This document shows positions 53,111 through 61,623 of a stretch of DNA of 64,000 nucleotides, in pieces. Position 1 is the stretch's first letter; every line of letters starts with the position of its first letter. The position numbers and the translations under genes are program-made. This DNA is from Nitrobacter sp051535215. GTDB taxonomy: Bacteria; Pseudomonadota; Alphaproteobacteria; Rhizobiales; Xanthobacteraceae. Where the stretch lies: assembly GCF_051535215.1 (NCBI RefSeq), contig NZ_JBPPLY010000001.1:124001-188000 (forward strand), in the 5' to 3' direction. Below the pieces are notes generated by a model that saw nothing but the letters and a program-made list of their open reading frames with translations, had not been told where the DNA came from and ran no database searches.

Positions 53111-53650
53111 ATTCGCCGTCCCAGTAGAGCGCCAATGCCCGTCGCGAAAGACGGACCGCGCACCAACGATGAAATCCGCAATGCCCAGGTTCAATTGATC
53201 GATCAGGACGGCACCAACCAAGGTACCGTGGAAACGATCGCCGCGATCAAGATGGCCATGGATGCCGGCATGGACCTCGTGGAAATCGCGCCGAACAGCA
53301 GCCCTCCCGTCTGCAAGATCATGGACTACGGGAAATACAAGTTTCAGGCCCAGAAGAAAGCTGCCGAAGCCCGCAAACGTCAGAAGATCGTCGAGATCAA
53401 GGAGATCAAGCTTCGTCCGATGATCGACGATCACGACTACGACGTGAAAATGAAGGCGATGCAGCGGTTCTTCGAGGAGGGCGACAAGGTCAAGATCACC
53501 CTGCGCTACAGGGGCCGCGAAATGGCCCACCAGGAGATCGGCACCAAGCTGCTCGACAAGGTGAAGGCCGACGTTGCCGCCTACGCCAAGGTCGAACAGG
53601 ACGCCAAGTTCGAGGGCCGCCAGGTGGTCATGGTGCTGGCTCCCCGCTGA
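53111..53650 (+). CDS. infC: Translation initiation factor IF-3, apparent ATT start
   Basis: Factor that keeps 30S subunits free and rejects wrong start codons and initiator tRNAs. Read from ATT at 53111, the 179-residue protein begins RRPSRAPMPVAKDGPRTNDE after the initiator, matching alphaproteobacterial IF3. A GGAG Shine-Dalgarno (53099-53102) is 8 bases before ATT, while the first ATG (53135) has none. Conserved stretches: AMDAGMDLVEIAPN near 54, YGKYKFQAQKKAAEARK near 78, KITLRYRGREMAH near 123. The ATT start is the known means of IF3 autocontrol. Confidence 0.93.
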   Translation: MRRPSRAPMPVAKDGPRTNDEIRNAQVQLIDQDGTNQGTVETIAAIKMAMDAGMDLVEIAPNSSPPVCKIMDYGKYKFQAQKKAAEARKRQKIVEIKEIKLRPMIDDHDYDVKMKAMQRFFEEGDKVKITLRYRGREMAHQEIGTKLLDKVKADVAAYAKVEQDAKFEGRQVVMVLAPR

Positions 53651-54115
53651 GGGGATCGGTCAATTTGATTTCGAATTGAAATGGCCCGTCAGGTATCTGG
53701 CGGGCCGTGTTCGATTGGCCTCGGCGAATCCCCCGACCCTGATTTTCCCGCAAGCGGGAGAGGAGCGAGCGGTGCCCGCAGCACAAAGCCTGTCGAAAGT
53801 CTTCACAGTGCAAGCAGTGGACAGACGCACTCGCCCTGAAACCAGCCTGTTCTCCTCCTGCTTGTGGGGATGGAGGGAATAGCGAAATCGTTCTTTCGCT
53901 AAATCGTTGCCAATCCGGCCATCCTCTGCCATAAGCCTGTCCTTCGCCGCCCGGCTGATCAAGGGCTGCCGTGGCGACGACCCGTGCTGGATTTTCTCGG
54001 GATTTTCTTTTGGGAAATACGAGAATAGCCGAGCACTTTTAACGCTCTAGCGAGCAATTTCAGCCACTAGGCCGCCCTATCCGGGCGGATTTCGTCGTGG
54101 CGACAGGAGAGCCAA
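53651..54115. other. infC-rpmI intergenic region
   Basis: A 465-base gap, long for this operon. It holds a 10-base stem GGCCCGTCAG/CTGGCGGGCC (53683-53706, one G-T pair, no T-run) and a GCAAGCGGGAGAGG-type dispersed repeat (about 53750-53880). The rest may contain a separate rpmI-rplT promoter and L20 control region. Confidence 0.45.
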
Positions 54116-54316
54116 ATGCCCAAGCTGAAGACCAAATCGGGCGCGAAAAAGCGCTTCAAGATCACGGCCACCGGGAAGGTCAAGCACGCCCAGCGCGGCA
54201 AGCGCCACGGCATGATCAAGCGGACCAAGAAGCAGATTCGTCAGCTTCGCGGCACCCGCGTGCTGTTCAAGACTGACGGCGACAACATCAAGAAATACTT
54301 CTTGCCCAACGCCTGA
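54116..54316 (+). CDS. rpmI: 50S ribosomal protein L35
   Basis: Basic 66-residue large-subunit protein: PKLKTKSGAKKRFKITATGK at the N-terminus and RGTRVLFKTDGDNIKKYFLP at the end. AGGAGAG precedes the ATG. It is followed by rplT in the usual order. Confidence 0.97.
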   Translation: MPKLKTKSGAKKRFKITATGKVKHAQRGKRHGMIKRTKKQIRQLRGTRVLFKTDGDNIKKYFLPNA

Positions 54317-54380
54317 CCTCCGCTCGCCGCGACAACGCGGCATCCCGCATTAACCCGTTGATTTTGAGAGGAGTTCAGTC

Positions 54381-54740
54381 ATGGCTCGCGTCAAGCGCGG
54401 TGTGACGGCTCATGCCAAGCACAAGAAAGTCTACAAGGTTACCAAGGGCTTTTCCGGCCGCCGGAAGAACACCATTCGCGCCGCCAAGGCGGCCGCCGAC
54501 AAGGCCGGTCAGTACGCCTTCCGCGATCGCAAGCGCAAGAAGCGCACCTTCCGCGCGCTGTGGATCCAGCGCCTCAACGCCGCCGTGCGGCCGTTCGGCA
54601 TGACCTACAGCCGCTTCATCGACGGCCTGTCCAAGTCGGGCATCACCGTCGACCGCAAGGTGCTGTCGGACCTCGCCATCCACGAGCCGGCGGCGTTTCA
54701 GGCGATCGCCGAGAAAGCCAAGGCCGCGCTGGCGGCCTGA
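54381..54740 (+). CDS. rplT: 50S ribosomal protein L20
   Basis: Large-subunit assembly protein of 119 residues: ARVKRGVTAHAKHKKVYKVT at the start, AGQYAFRDRKRKKRTFRALW near 47, INAAVR-type LNAAVRPFGMTYSRFIDGL near 69. GAGAGGAG lies before the ATG. L20 often represses its own operon by binding the mRNA leader. Confidence 0.98.
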   Translation: MARVKRGVTAHAKHKKVYKVTKGFSGRRKNTIRAAKAAADKAGQYAFRDRKRKKRTFRALWIQRLNAAVRPFGMTYSRFIDGLSKSGITVDRKVLSDLAIHEPAAFQAIAEKAKAALAA

Positions 54741-54746
54741 TTGTTT

Positions 54747-54910
54747 ACCCTCCCCTGGAGGGGGAGGGTCGGCGCCGCATGACGACGCTTGCGTCGTCGT
54801 GAGGCGTCGGGGTGGGGTGTCCTGCCAACCTGCACGCGCCCCGCATTCCGATTCACCCCCACCCGATCTGCTTCGCAGGTCGACCTCCCCCCTCCAGGGG
54901 GAGGTGGGAG
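54747..54910. repeat. GC-rich dispersed repeat in the rplT-pheS gap
   Basis: Bounded by CCCTCCCCTGGAGGGGGAGGG at the left (written here as its arms CCCTCCCC and GGGGAGGG) and CCTCCCCCCTCCAGGGGGAG at the right. Its body includes GACGACGCTTGCGTCGTC, a perfect hairpin. Related pieces occur at 56080-56130 and 56489-56526. Confidence 0.7.
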
Positions 54911-54925
54911 AACGGGGCGCCGTCC

Positions 54926-56047
54926 ATGTCCGATTCCGAAAAATCCGATCTCGATTCCCTTCAATCCCAAATCCTCGGCCAGATCGCAGCCGCCACCGAC
55001 GAGGCCGCGCTGGAGGCGGTGCGCATCGCGACGCTCGGCAAGAAGGGTTCGATCTCCGCGCTGCTCGCAACCCTCGGCAAGATGTCGCCCGAGGCGCGCA
55101 AGACCGAGGGCGCGAAGATCAACCTCGCCAAGGATGCGGTGACCGAAGCGCTGGCGGCGCGACGCGAGGTGCTGAAGACTGCAGCGCTCGACGCGCGTCT
55201 CGCCTCGGAAACCATCGACGTCACGCTGCCCTTGCGCGAGACGCCTGCGGAGGCCGGCCGCATCCATCCGCTGAGCCAGGTGTGGGACGAGGTCACCACC
55301 ATCTTCGCCGACATGGGCTTTGCGGTCGCCGAGGGTCCCGACATCGAGACCGACGACTACAACTTCACCCGGCTGAATTTTCCCGAAGGCCATCCGGCGC
55401 GCGAGATGCACGACACGTTCTACTTCAACCCGAAGGGGGACACCGGGTCGGAGCCCGGGGCTGGCGGCTCGCGCCTGCTGTTGCGCACGCACACCTCGCC
55501 GGTGCAGGTGCGCACCATGCTCAGTCAGAAGCCGCCGATCCGCGTCATCTGCCCCGGCCGTACCTATCGCAGCGACAGTGACCAGACCCACACGCCGATG
55601 TTCCATCAGGTCGAGGGGCTGGTGATCGACAAGTCGTCGCATCTCGGCCACCTCAAATGGATCCTGCACGAATTCTGCAAGGCGTTCTTCGAGGTCGACA
55701 ACGTCAACATGCGCTTCCGCCCCTCGTTCTTCCCTTTCACCGAGCCGTCGCTGGAAGTCGATATCCAGTGTCGCCGCGACAAGCACGAGATTCGCTTCGG
55801 CGAGGGCGAGGACTGGCTGGAGATTCTCGGCTGCGGCATGGTGCATCCGAACGTGCTGAAGCTCTGTGGCCTCGATCCGGAAGTCTATCAGGGCTTCGCC
55901 TGGGGCATGGGCATCGATCGCATCGCCATGCTGAAATACGGCATCGCCGATCTGCGGCAGTTGTTCGAAGGCGACGTGCGCTGGCTCAATCACTACGGCT
56001 TCAGGCCGCTCGAGGTCCCGACGCTGGCGGGGGGGTTGTCGTCATGA
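54926..56047 (+). CDS. pheS: Phenylalanyl-tRNA synthetase alpha subunit
   Basis: Catalytic subunit of the (alpha-beta)2 class II enzyme. The 373-residue protein has an N-terminal coiled coil (about 1-95), motif 2 region RTHTSPVQVRTM near 191, GRTYRSDSDQTHTPMFHQVEG near 211, and motif 3 GFAWGMGIDRIAMLKYGI near 329. The ATG at 54926 starts MSDSEKSDL; an earlier frame start falls inside the repeat. Its stop overlaps the start of the DUF559 gene as ATGA. Confidence 0.96.
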   Translation: MSDSEKSDLDSLQSQILGQIAAATDEAALEAVRIATLGKKGSISALLATLGKMSPEARKTEGAKINLAKDAVTEALAARREVLKTAALDARLASETIDVTLPLRETPAEAGRIHPLSQVWDEVTTIFADMGFAVAEGPDIETDDYNFTRLNFPEGHPAREMHDTFYFNPKGDTGSEPGAGGSRLLLRTHTSPVQVRTMLSQKPPIRVICPGRTYRSDSDQTHTPMFHQVEGLVIDKSSHLGHLKWILHEFCKAFFEVDNVNMRFRPSFFPFTEPSLEVDIQCRRDKHEIRFGEGEDWLEILGCGMVHPNVLKLCGLDPEVYQGFAWGMGIDRIAMLKYGIADLRQLFEGDVRWLNHYGFRPLEVPTLAGGLSS

Positions 56048-56556
56048 TGGTGCGCGCCGACGACGGCGACGGACCTTCACCTCCCCCCCTGAGGGGGAGG
56101 TCGGATCGCGCAGCGATCCGGGAGGGGGGTCTCTTGGTGGCCCATCGGCCTGTCAGTAAGTTTGCGCGCTTCCGCGCAAGATCTCTGCGCTCCGCCATGA
56201 CCGATGCTGAGCGGGTTCTCTGGCAACGGCTTCGCGCGCATCGCCTGAACCAACTTGGCTTTCGGCGCCAAACACTGATTGGACCGTTCATCGTCGATTT
56301 CGTCAGCCACAAATGCCGTCTGATTGTAGAGGTTGACGGCGGACAGCATGCGGAATCACGTCGTGATGTCGAGCGCGATCGCTGGCTCGGATCCAAGGGA
56401 TATCGTGTTTTGCGCTTCTGGAATTCAGACGTTCTCCGAAACTGCGCCGGTGTCATCGAAACGATTGCAGGCGTGGTCCGCGAAGTAACCCCCCTCCCCA
56501 ACCCTCCCCCTCAAGGGGGGAGGGAGTCGATCCGCCCACGCGAAGACCACACATGA
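56044..56556 (+). CDS. DUF559 endonuclease-like protein between pheS and pheT
   Basis: Protein of 170 residues whose core (about 40-145) is a DUF559, very-short-patch-repair-like nuclease fold: TDAERVLWQRLRAHRL, GFRRQTLIGPFIVDFVSHK with catalytic-type Asp, LIVEVDGGQH with Glu and Asp, and GYRVLRFWNSDVL. Substrate unknown. Its ATG overlaps the pheS stop, and its stop overlaps the pheT ATG, both as ATGA. The N-terminal (PSPPPLRGRSDRAAIREGG) and C-terminal (TPLPNPPPQGGRES) ends are translated repeat DNA, so the native protein may begin at TDAERVLW (56197 region). Confidence 0.85.
   Translation: MMVRADDGDGPSPPPLRGRSDRAAIREGGLLVAHRPVSKFARFRARSLRSAMTDAERVLWQRLRAHRLNQLGFRRQTLIGPFIVDFVSHKCRLIVEVDGGQHAESRRDVERDRWLGSKGYRVLRFWNSDVLRNCAGVIETIAGVVREVTPLPNPPPQGGRESIRPREDHT
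56080..56130. repeat. Dispersed GC-rich repeat inside the DUF559 N-terminus
   Basis: CCTCCCCCCCTGAGGGGGAGG-type arms (CCTCCCCC and GGGGGAGG) followed by TCGGATCGCGCAGCGATCCGG, a hairpin with arms CGGATCGC/GCGATCCG, and GGAGGGGGG. It is read through in frame as Pro/Arg-rich protein. Confidence 0.7.
56489..56526. repeat. Dispersed GC-rich repeat inside the DUF559 C-terminus
   Basis: CCCCCTCCCC, then CCTCCCCCTC/AAGGGGGGAGGG hairpin arms, read in frame as PLPNPPPQGGRE just before the pheT start. Confidence 0.65.
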
Positions 56557-58991
56557 AATTCACCCTCTCCTGGCTGAAAGAGCATCTCGACACCGACGAG
56601 CCGCTGGAAAAGCTCGCTGACAAGCTGACCATGATCGGGCTCGAGGTCGAGCACATCGCGGACAAGTCGAGGGCGCTTGCGCCTTACACCGTCGCGCGCG
56701 TGGTCTCGGCCGCGCAGCATCCGAACGCCGATCGTCTCAGCGTGTGCATGGTCGATATCGGCGAGACCAATGACAAGGGCGAGCCCGCTTATATCCAGGT
56801 GGTGTGCGGCGCGCCCAACGCGCGCGAGGGCCTTGTCAGCGTGTTCGCGCCGCCCGGCACCTACATTCCGGGCAAGGACATCACGCTCGGCATCGGCACC
56901 ATCCGCGGCGTCGAGAGCCGCGGCATGCTGTGCTCGGCGGCTGAACTCGAAATCTCCGACGACCACGACGGCATTATCGAATTGCCGGCCGACGCGCCGG
57001 TCGGCACGGGTTATGCGGAATGGGCCGGCCTCGGCGATCCCGTCATCGAGATCAACCTGACGCCGAACCGGCAGGACTGTACCGGCGTGCACGGCATCGC
57101 GCGGGATCTCTCCGCCGCCGACATGGGCAGCCTCAAAAATCCGACCATCAAGGCGGTCAAGGGCGAATTTCCCTGCCCGGTGAAGGTCACGGTTGAAGAC
57201 GCAACGCTGTGCCCCGGCTTCGCGCTACGTCTCGTTCGCGGCGTGAAGAACGGTCCCTCGCCGGAATGGCTGCAAAAGCGCCTGATCTCGATCGGTCTGC
57301 GTCCGATCAACGCGCTGGTCGATATCACCAACTTCATGACCTACGATCGCGGCCGGCCGCTGCACGTGTTCGACGCGAACAAAGTGCATGGCGATCTCAC
57401 GGTGCGCCGTGCCCGCGACGGCGAGACGCTTAAGGCGCTCGACGGCCGCACCTACTCGCTCGATCCGGGTGTCTGCGTCATCGCCGACGACAAGGGTGTC
57501 GAATCGCTCGCCGGCATCATGGGCGGCGAGGAGTCCGGTTGCGACGAGGGCACGACGGATGTGCTGATCGAATCGGCGCTGTGGAGCGAGATCAACATCG
57601 CGCAGACCGGCCGCAGGCTCGGCATCAATTCCGACGCGCGCTATCGTTTCGAGCGCGGCGTCGATCCCGCCTTCATGGTGCCGGGGCTCGAGATGGCGAC
57701 CCGGCTGGTGATGGAATTGTGCGGCGGCACTCCGTCGGAGAATGTTGTTGCCGGACAGGCGCTGCCCGACGATCGGGTGATCGATTTTCCGCTGGCGGAG
57801 ACCAAACGTCTCGCGGCGATCGACGTGTCGCTGCCGGAGATGCGCCGCATTCTCGGCCATCTCGGCTTCATGGTGGCCGGCACGGGGCCGGTGGTGAAGG
57901 TCGCGATTCCCACCTGGCGCACCGACGTTCACGGCAAGGCCGACATCGTCGAGGAGATCGTGCGCATCGTCGGTGTCGACAAGGTCCCGATGACGCCCTT
58001 CGATCGGGGCGGCGCGGCACGCAAACCGGTGCTCACTCCGATCCAGTCGCGCACGCGAAAGGCGCGGCGCGCGCTGGCGGCCCGCGGCATGGTCGAAGCC
58101 GTCAACTGGTCGTTCATCGCGAAATCGCAGGCCGAACTGTTCGGCGGCGGGAATGCGGAGTTGGCGCTCGCCAATCCCATCGCGTCGGATCTCTCCGACA
58201 TGCGGCCGAGCCTGCTGCCGGGACTCGTCGCCATCGCGCAGGCCAACGCCGACCGCGGATTTCCCGACGTGGCGCTGTTCGAGGTCGGGCAGATCTTCCG
58301 CGGCGACCGTCCGCAGGATCAGTTCACCGCCGCTGCCGGTGTTCGCCGCGGCATCGCATCGTCGAGCGGTCTCGGCCGCCATTGGTCCGGCTCTCGCGCC
58401 GCCGCCGCGCTCGACGCCAAGGCTGATGCGTTCGCGGTGCTCGCCGCCGCCGGTGCGCCCATGCAGGCGTTGCAGATCGCCGCCGCCAGCGCCTCAAAGG
58501 ATTTTCCGGCATGGCTGCATCCCGGGCGTTCGGCCGCGATCCAGATCGGGCCGCAGAATGTGCTCGGCTATTTCGGCGAGTTGCATCCGCGCGTGCTTGA
58601 GGCGTTGAAGGCCGATGGTCCGGTGATGGCGTTCGAGGTGATTCTCGAGCGCATTCCGGAAGGCAAGCAGAAAGCGACGCGCGCCAAGCCGGTGCTGGAT
58701 CTGCCGGCGTTCCAGCCGGTGTCGCGCGACTTCGCCTTCATCGTCGACCGCGGCGTGAAAGCCGCCGACATCGTGCGTGCGGCGCAAGGCGTGGACAAGA
58801 AACTGATCGACGGCGTCACCGTGTTCGACGTCTACGAAGGCAAAGGCATCGACCCAAACAAGAAGTCGATCGCCATCGCGGTGACTCTGCAGCCGCGAGA
58901 CAAGACGCTGACCGATCAGGAGATCGATGCGGTGGCGGCGAAGATCGTCGCCGAGGTCACGAAGAAAACCGGCGGGAGCTTGCGAGGCTAG
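56553..58991 (+). CDS. pheT: Phenylalanyl-tRNA synthetase beta subunit
   Basis: Beta subunit of 812 residues that binds tRNA-Phe and edits Tyr-tRNA. It has an N-terminal tRNA-binding EMAP domain (about 39-150, VVCGAPNAREGLVSVFAPPG), B3/B4 editing domain (about 205-380), B5 (about 400-480, WRTDVHGKADIVEEIVRIVG), a catalytic-like core, and a C-terminal FDX-ACB anticodon domain (about 715-811, PAFQPVSRDFAFIVDRGV). The ATG overlaps the DUF559 stop. Confidence 0.97.
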   Translation: MKFTLSWLKEHLDTDEPLEKLADKLTMIGLEVEHIADKSRALAPYTVARVVSAAQHPNADRLSVCMVDIGETNDKGEPAYIQVVCGAPNAREGLVSVFAPPGTYIPGKDITLGIGTIRGVESRGMLCSAAELEISDDHDGIIELPADAPVGTGYAEWAGLGDPVIEINLTPNRQDCTGVHGIARDLSAADMGSLKNPTIKAVKGEFPCPVKVTVEDATLCPGFALRLVRGVKNGPSPEWLQKRLISIGLRPINALVDITNFMTYDRGRPLHVFDANKVHGDLTVRRARDGETLKALDGRTYSLDPGVCVIADDKGVESLAGIMGGEESGCDEGTTDVLIESALWSEINIAQTGRRLGINSDARYRFERGVDPAFMVPGLEMATRLVMELCGGTPSENVVAGQALPDDRVIDFPLAETKRLAAIDVSLPEMRRILGHLGFMVAGTGPVVKVAIPTWRTDVHGKADIVEEIVRIVGVDKVPMTPFDRGGAARKPVLTPIQSRTRKARRALAARGMVEAVNWSFIAKSQAELFGGGNAELALANPIASDLSDMRPSLLPGLVAIAQANADRGFPDVALFEVGQIFRGDRPQDQFTAAAGVRRGIASSSGLGRHWSGSRAAAALDAKADAFAVLAAAGAPMQALQIAAASASKDFPAWLHPGRSAAIQIGPQNVLGYFGELHPRVLEALKADGPVMAFEVILERIPEGKQKATRAKPVLDLPAFQPVSRDFAFIVDRGVKAADIVRAAQGVDKKLIDGVTVFDVYEGKGIDPNKKSIAIAVTLQPRDKTLTDQEIDAVAAKIVAEVTKKTGGSLRG

Positions 58992-59026
58992 AGCTCTTCC
59001 GGCTTCGATGGAATCAAAGCCGGGCT

Positions 59027-59151
59027 CTAGAGCCTTTCCGCTTCTGATCAGAAGCGGAACTTTTGATTTTGTTTCGAACGCTTTTTCTTTACGCGAACCG
59101 GCATCATCCTCGGATCAAGTCCGAAGAATGCTTCGCTTGAAAACGCTATGG
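59027..59151 (+). repeat. Dispersed repeat, family B copy 2
   Basis: CTAGAGCCTTTCCGCTTCTG, then ATCAGAAGC, an AT-rich middle, ACGCGAACCGGCATC, and GAAAACGCTATGG. It is preceded at 58989-59030 by a CTAGAGC/GCTCTAG inverted repeat. It fills the gap between convergent pheT and the PP-loop gene. Confidence 0.8.
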
Positions 59152-59181
59152 CGCGCATGACGAAGAAAAAATGTCTTGCGA

Positions 59182-59850
59182 TTACGTCAGCAACAGATCG
59201 CAATAGGCGAACCCGTCGCGCTCGACGACATCGCCGGACGCCACCTCGATCCGATGTGAAAACATCGGACCAGCGATGACACAGGTGTGGAATTCGCCGT
59301 TCTCGCCGCACGGATCGATCCCGGACGGAAGGTCCGCCAGCAGCGCCTGATCGAAGCTGCGGCCGGCAAACGAGGAGTCGAGCTTTGTCCGGTCGACCGT
59401 GACGAGACGCGCCTCGAGCCCGTTTGCGATCATTTCGCGCGCAAGCGCCGCGGTCGGCCGGCCCCATAGCGGAAAGACCGGCGTGATGCCGGTTCCGGCA
59501 AGCTTCTGCTCGCGATAGGCGCGAATGTCCGCGAGAAACAGATCGCCGAAGATGACATGCGTGATGCCGTTCCGCTTTGCGTCCGCCATCGCCGCCGCCA
59601 TCCGCTCTTCGTAGACCTCGTTCGGACAGGGATGGGAAATCGGCACCACGTTCGCCGGCAGTCCTGCGGCTGCCAGTTGCGCGTGCAGAATCTCCTCGCG
59701 CACGCCGTGGATCGAGACGCGGCCGAAGGTCTCATTTACGGTTGTCAGCGCGCCGACGACGTCGAACGCGCCGGCGCGGCGGATCTCACGCAGTGCAAAG
59801 GCGCTGTCCTTGCCCGACGACCACGAGATCAGCGCTCGTGGTCGCGTCAT
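59182..59850 (-). CDS. PP-loop ATPase of the diphthine-ammonia ligase-like family
   Basis: Protein of 222 residues with the PP-loop motif SWSSGKDSAFAL at 9-20 and downstream HPCPNEVYEERMAAAM near 77, THVIFGDLFLADIRAYRE near 99, FPLWGRPTAALAREMI near 122, and GENGEFHTCVIAGPMF near 178. The family (COG2102) includes the enzyme that amidates diphthine in eukaryotes; bacteria have no diphthamide, so the substrate here is unknown. Its ATG overlaps the amine-oxidase stop as ATGA. Confidence 0.9.
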   Translation of the reverse strand: MTRPRALISWSSGKDSAFALREIRRAGAFDVVGALTTVNETFGRVSIHGVREEILHAQLAAAGLPANVVPISHPCPNEVYEERMAAAMADAKRNGITHVIFGDLFLADIRAYREQKLAGTGITPVFPLWGRPTAALAREMIANGLEARLVTVDRTKLDSSFAGRSFDQALLADLPSGIDPCGENGEFHTCVIAGPMFSHRIEVASGDVVERDGFAYCDLLLT

Positions 59851-61280
59851 CTGGGCAATGGAAAGCCGAAGGAGTCCTGCGGGCGTCGTGACGGTTTCCG
59901 TCCGTGATGCCGGGATGGCTTGCGCGTTTGCGTCTCGGGCGCCGCTTCCTTGAGCGCGCCGATTTTGCGTAGCGCGGCATCGGCCGCGCGGTCGCCGCTT
60001 TCCCATGCGCCGTCGACCCTGCCCCACAGCGTCTCGTGCGTGGCCTCCCCGGCGAAGAACAGGTTGCCGAGCGGCTCGACCAGGATTTTGCGCGACGGCT
60101 GCCCGCCGACTTCCGCCGCCGACATGGCGCCGAGCACATGGGGCGCGGCGTTCCAGCGCGTGGCGGCGGATCTTTGCACCGCATTCGCCACATCGCTGCC
60201 GAACAGGTTCGTCAGCCATTCCCTGGCGAACGCGATCATCGCAGCCTCGCCTTGAGCCGAGAGATCGCGGCCGAAACTGCCCGCGACATCGATGGTGCAC
60301 AGCGACGATCCGATCGCGCCCGCCGTAAGAAGCGCGGTCTTTCCGTCGCCGCTCTGCTCGATCATGGTCTCGCCGGGTCCGAGCCCGAGCGGATTATCGG
60401 GCAGCCACAGCGCAATGCGGTCGTAGCTGCCGAGCGACACCTTTGCAGCGGCATCAAGCTGACGCTTCGGCAGTTCGGGCGTGAAGCGGATGTTGCCCGA
60501 GGTCAGCACGTTGGTCGACACCGTGACGATGATGGCACGCGCGCCGATGCGCCCCGCGGGCGTCTCGACTCCGATGTCGCGGCCGGCCCATGTCACGCGG
60601 CTTGCCGGCGTCGACAGGCTGATCGGCAGGTTTTGACCGAGCGCGGCGAGCAGCGCCCCGAGGCCTCGTTCGCAGCCGATCGCGGCGTGGCGCTGGGGTG
60701 CGCGCGCGCGATCCATCGCCGAGAGGTCTTTCAGGTCCTTTCCGGTCGCGCTGGCGCCGAGCACGAAGTCGATCGTCGCCGCCCAGACATCGAGATCACC
60801 GGGCATAGCCGCGGCGCAGGAAAGGTCGGTCCTGCCGCGCGCGACGTCCGCGATGGCGCGCCTCGCGCGCACCAGTGCTGCAAGGAACTGTTCGGTTTCG
60901 CCGGCGCGGGCGTTGCGCCGCCCGATGCGGATTTTCTGACCGGGCGGAGCGGGAAACACCCCGGCTCCTGCGCTTCGCGCCAGCCTTGCTATCGGGTTGG
61001 TGTCGGGTTCAAAGAGCCAGCGCGCGCCGCGATCGAACGGCGTATCGAAGGTCGTCAGATCGGTGTGGCAGCGTCCGCCGATCCGGTCCGCCGCTTCGAC
61101 CACCACCACCTTGCGGTTCGCGTCATGAATCCGCCGCGCCGCCGCAATGCCGGCGGCGCCCGCGCCGATCACCACCACGTCGGCCTCGCGCGGCAGCGAT
61201 GCGGCGCGCGCCGCGCCGCTCTCCGCTCCTGTGGCGAGCGCGGCGAATGCCAGCAGGAGATCGCGGCGCGTCATTGTCAT
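59847..61280 (-). CDS. FAD-dependent amine oxidase family protein, probable Tat substrate
   Basis: Flavoprotein of 477 residues. The signal region starts MTMTRRDLLLAFAALATG, with a twin Arg followed by a hydrophobic stretch and AARA, suggesting Tat export. The FAD motif VVVIGAGAAGIAAARRI lies near 34-50, EAADRIGGRCHT near 63, and the C-terminal FAD motif LFFAGEATHETLWGRVDGAWESG near 408-430. Substrate unknown. The last 45 residues are basic and look like a low-complexity tail. It is translationally coupled to the PP-loop gene. Confidence 0.88.
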   Translation of the reverse strand: MTMTRRDLLLAFAALATGAESGAARAASLPREADVVVIGAGAAGIAAARRIHDANRKVVVVEAADRIGGRCHTDLTTFDTPFDRGARWLFEPDTNPIARLARSAGAGVFPAPPGQKIRIGRRNARAGETEQFLAALVRARRAIADVARGRTDLSCAAAMPGDLDVWAATIDFVLGASATGKDLKDLSAMDRARAPQRHAAIGCERGLGALLAALGQNLPISLSTPASRVTWAGRDIGVETPAGRIGARAIIVTVSTNVLTSGNIRFTPELPKRQLDAAAKVSLGSYDRIALWLPDNPLGLGPGETMIEQSGDGKTALLTAGAIGSSLCTIDVAGSFGRDLSAQGEAAMIAFAREWLTNLFGSDVANAVQRSAATRWNAAPHVLGAMSAAEVGGQPSRKILVEPLGNLFFAGEATHETLWGRVDGAWESGDRAADAALRKIGALKEAAPETQTRKPSRHHGRKPSRRPQDSFGFPLPR

Positions 61281-61623
61281 GGCATGGTTTCCGATGTCTT
61301 GAAACGCAGCCACCGCTCGTGCGGTGGCTCAGACGTTTCTTCACTCCGCTGCACGTCCGATCAGAGAACTTCTGAACCTGAAGCCACACGAAAATCGCAG
61401 ATTTTCGATCCTTCGAATTCGAAGTTTGCAAAACATCGCGCAAAAAGGCCGGAGAACTTCGGATTCGGGACGTAGCGAACTTGCCGCATCAATGCGTCTG
61501 CGGCAACCGTCATGGTGAATCAATCGTAATTCGGCGACCGCCGCCATGAACTAAATTGCAATGGCCTTTGACCATGATAAGGAGTGGAAAACCGGTCAGG
61601 ACGAACGGCGGAGAGAAACTGCC
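61281..61623. promoter_or_regulatory. Divergent intergenic region with palindromes
   Basis: A 343-base gap between divergent genes. It holds a hairpin AGCCACCGC/GCGGTGGCT (61308-61329), an inverted repeat CGAAAATC-GCA-GATTTTCG (61389-61407), and a 14-base palindrome CTTCGAATTCGAAG (61411-61424). The last two are close enough to be operator candidates. Confidence 0.45.
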
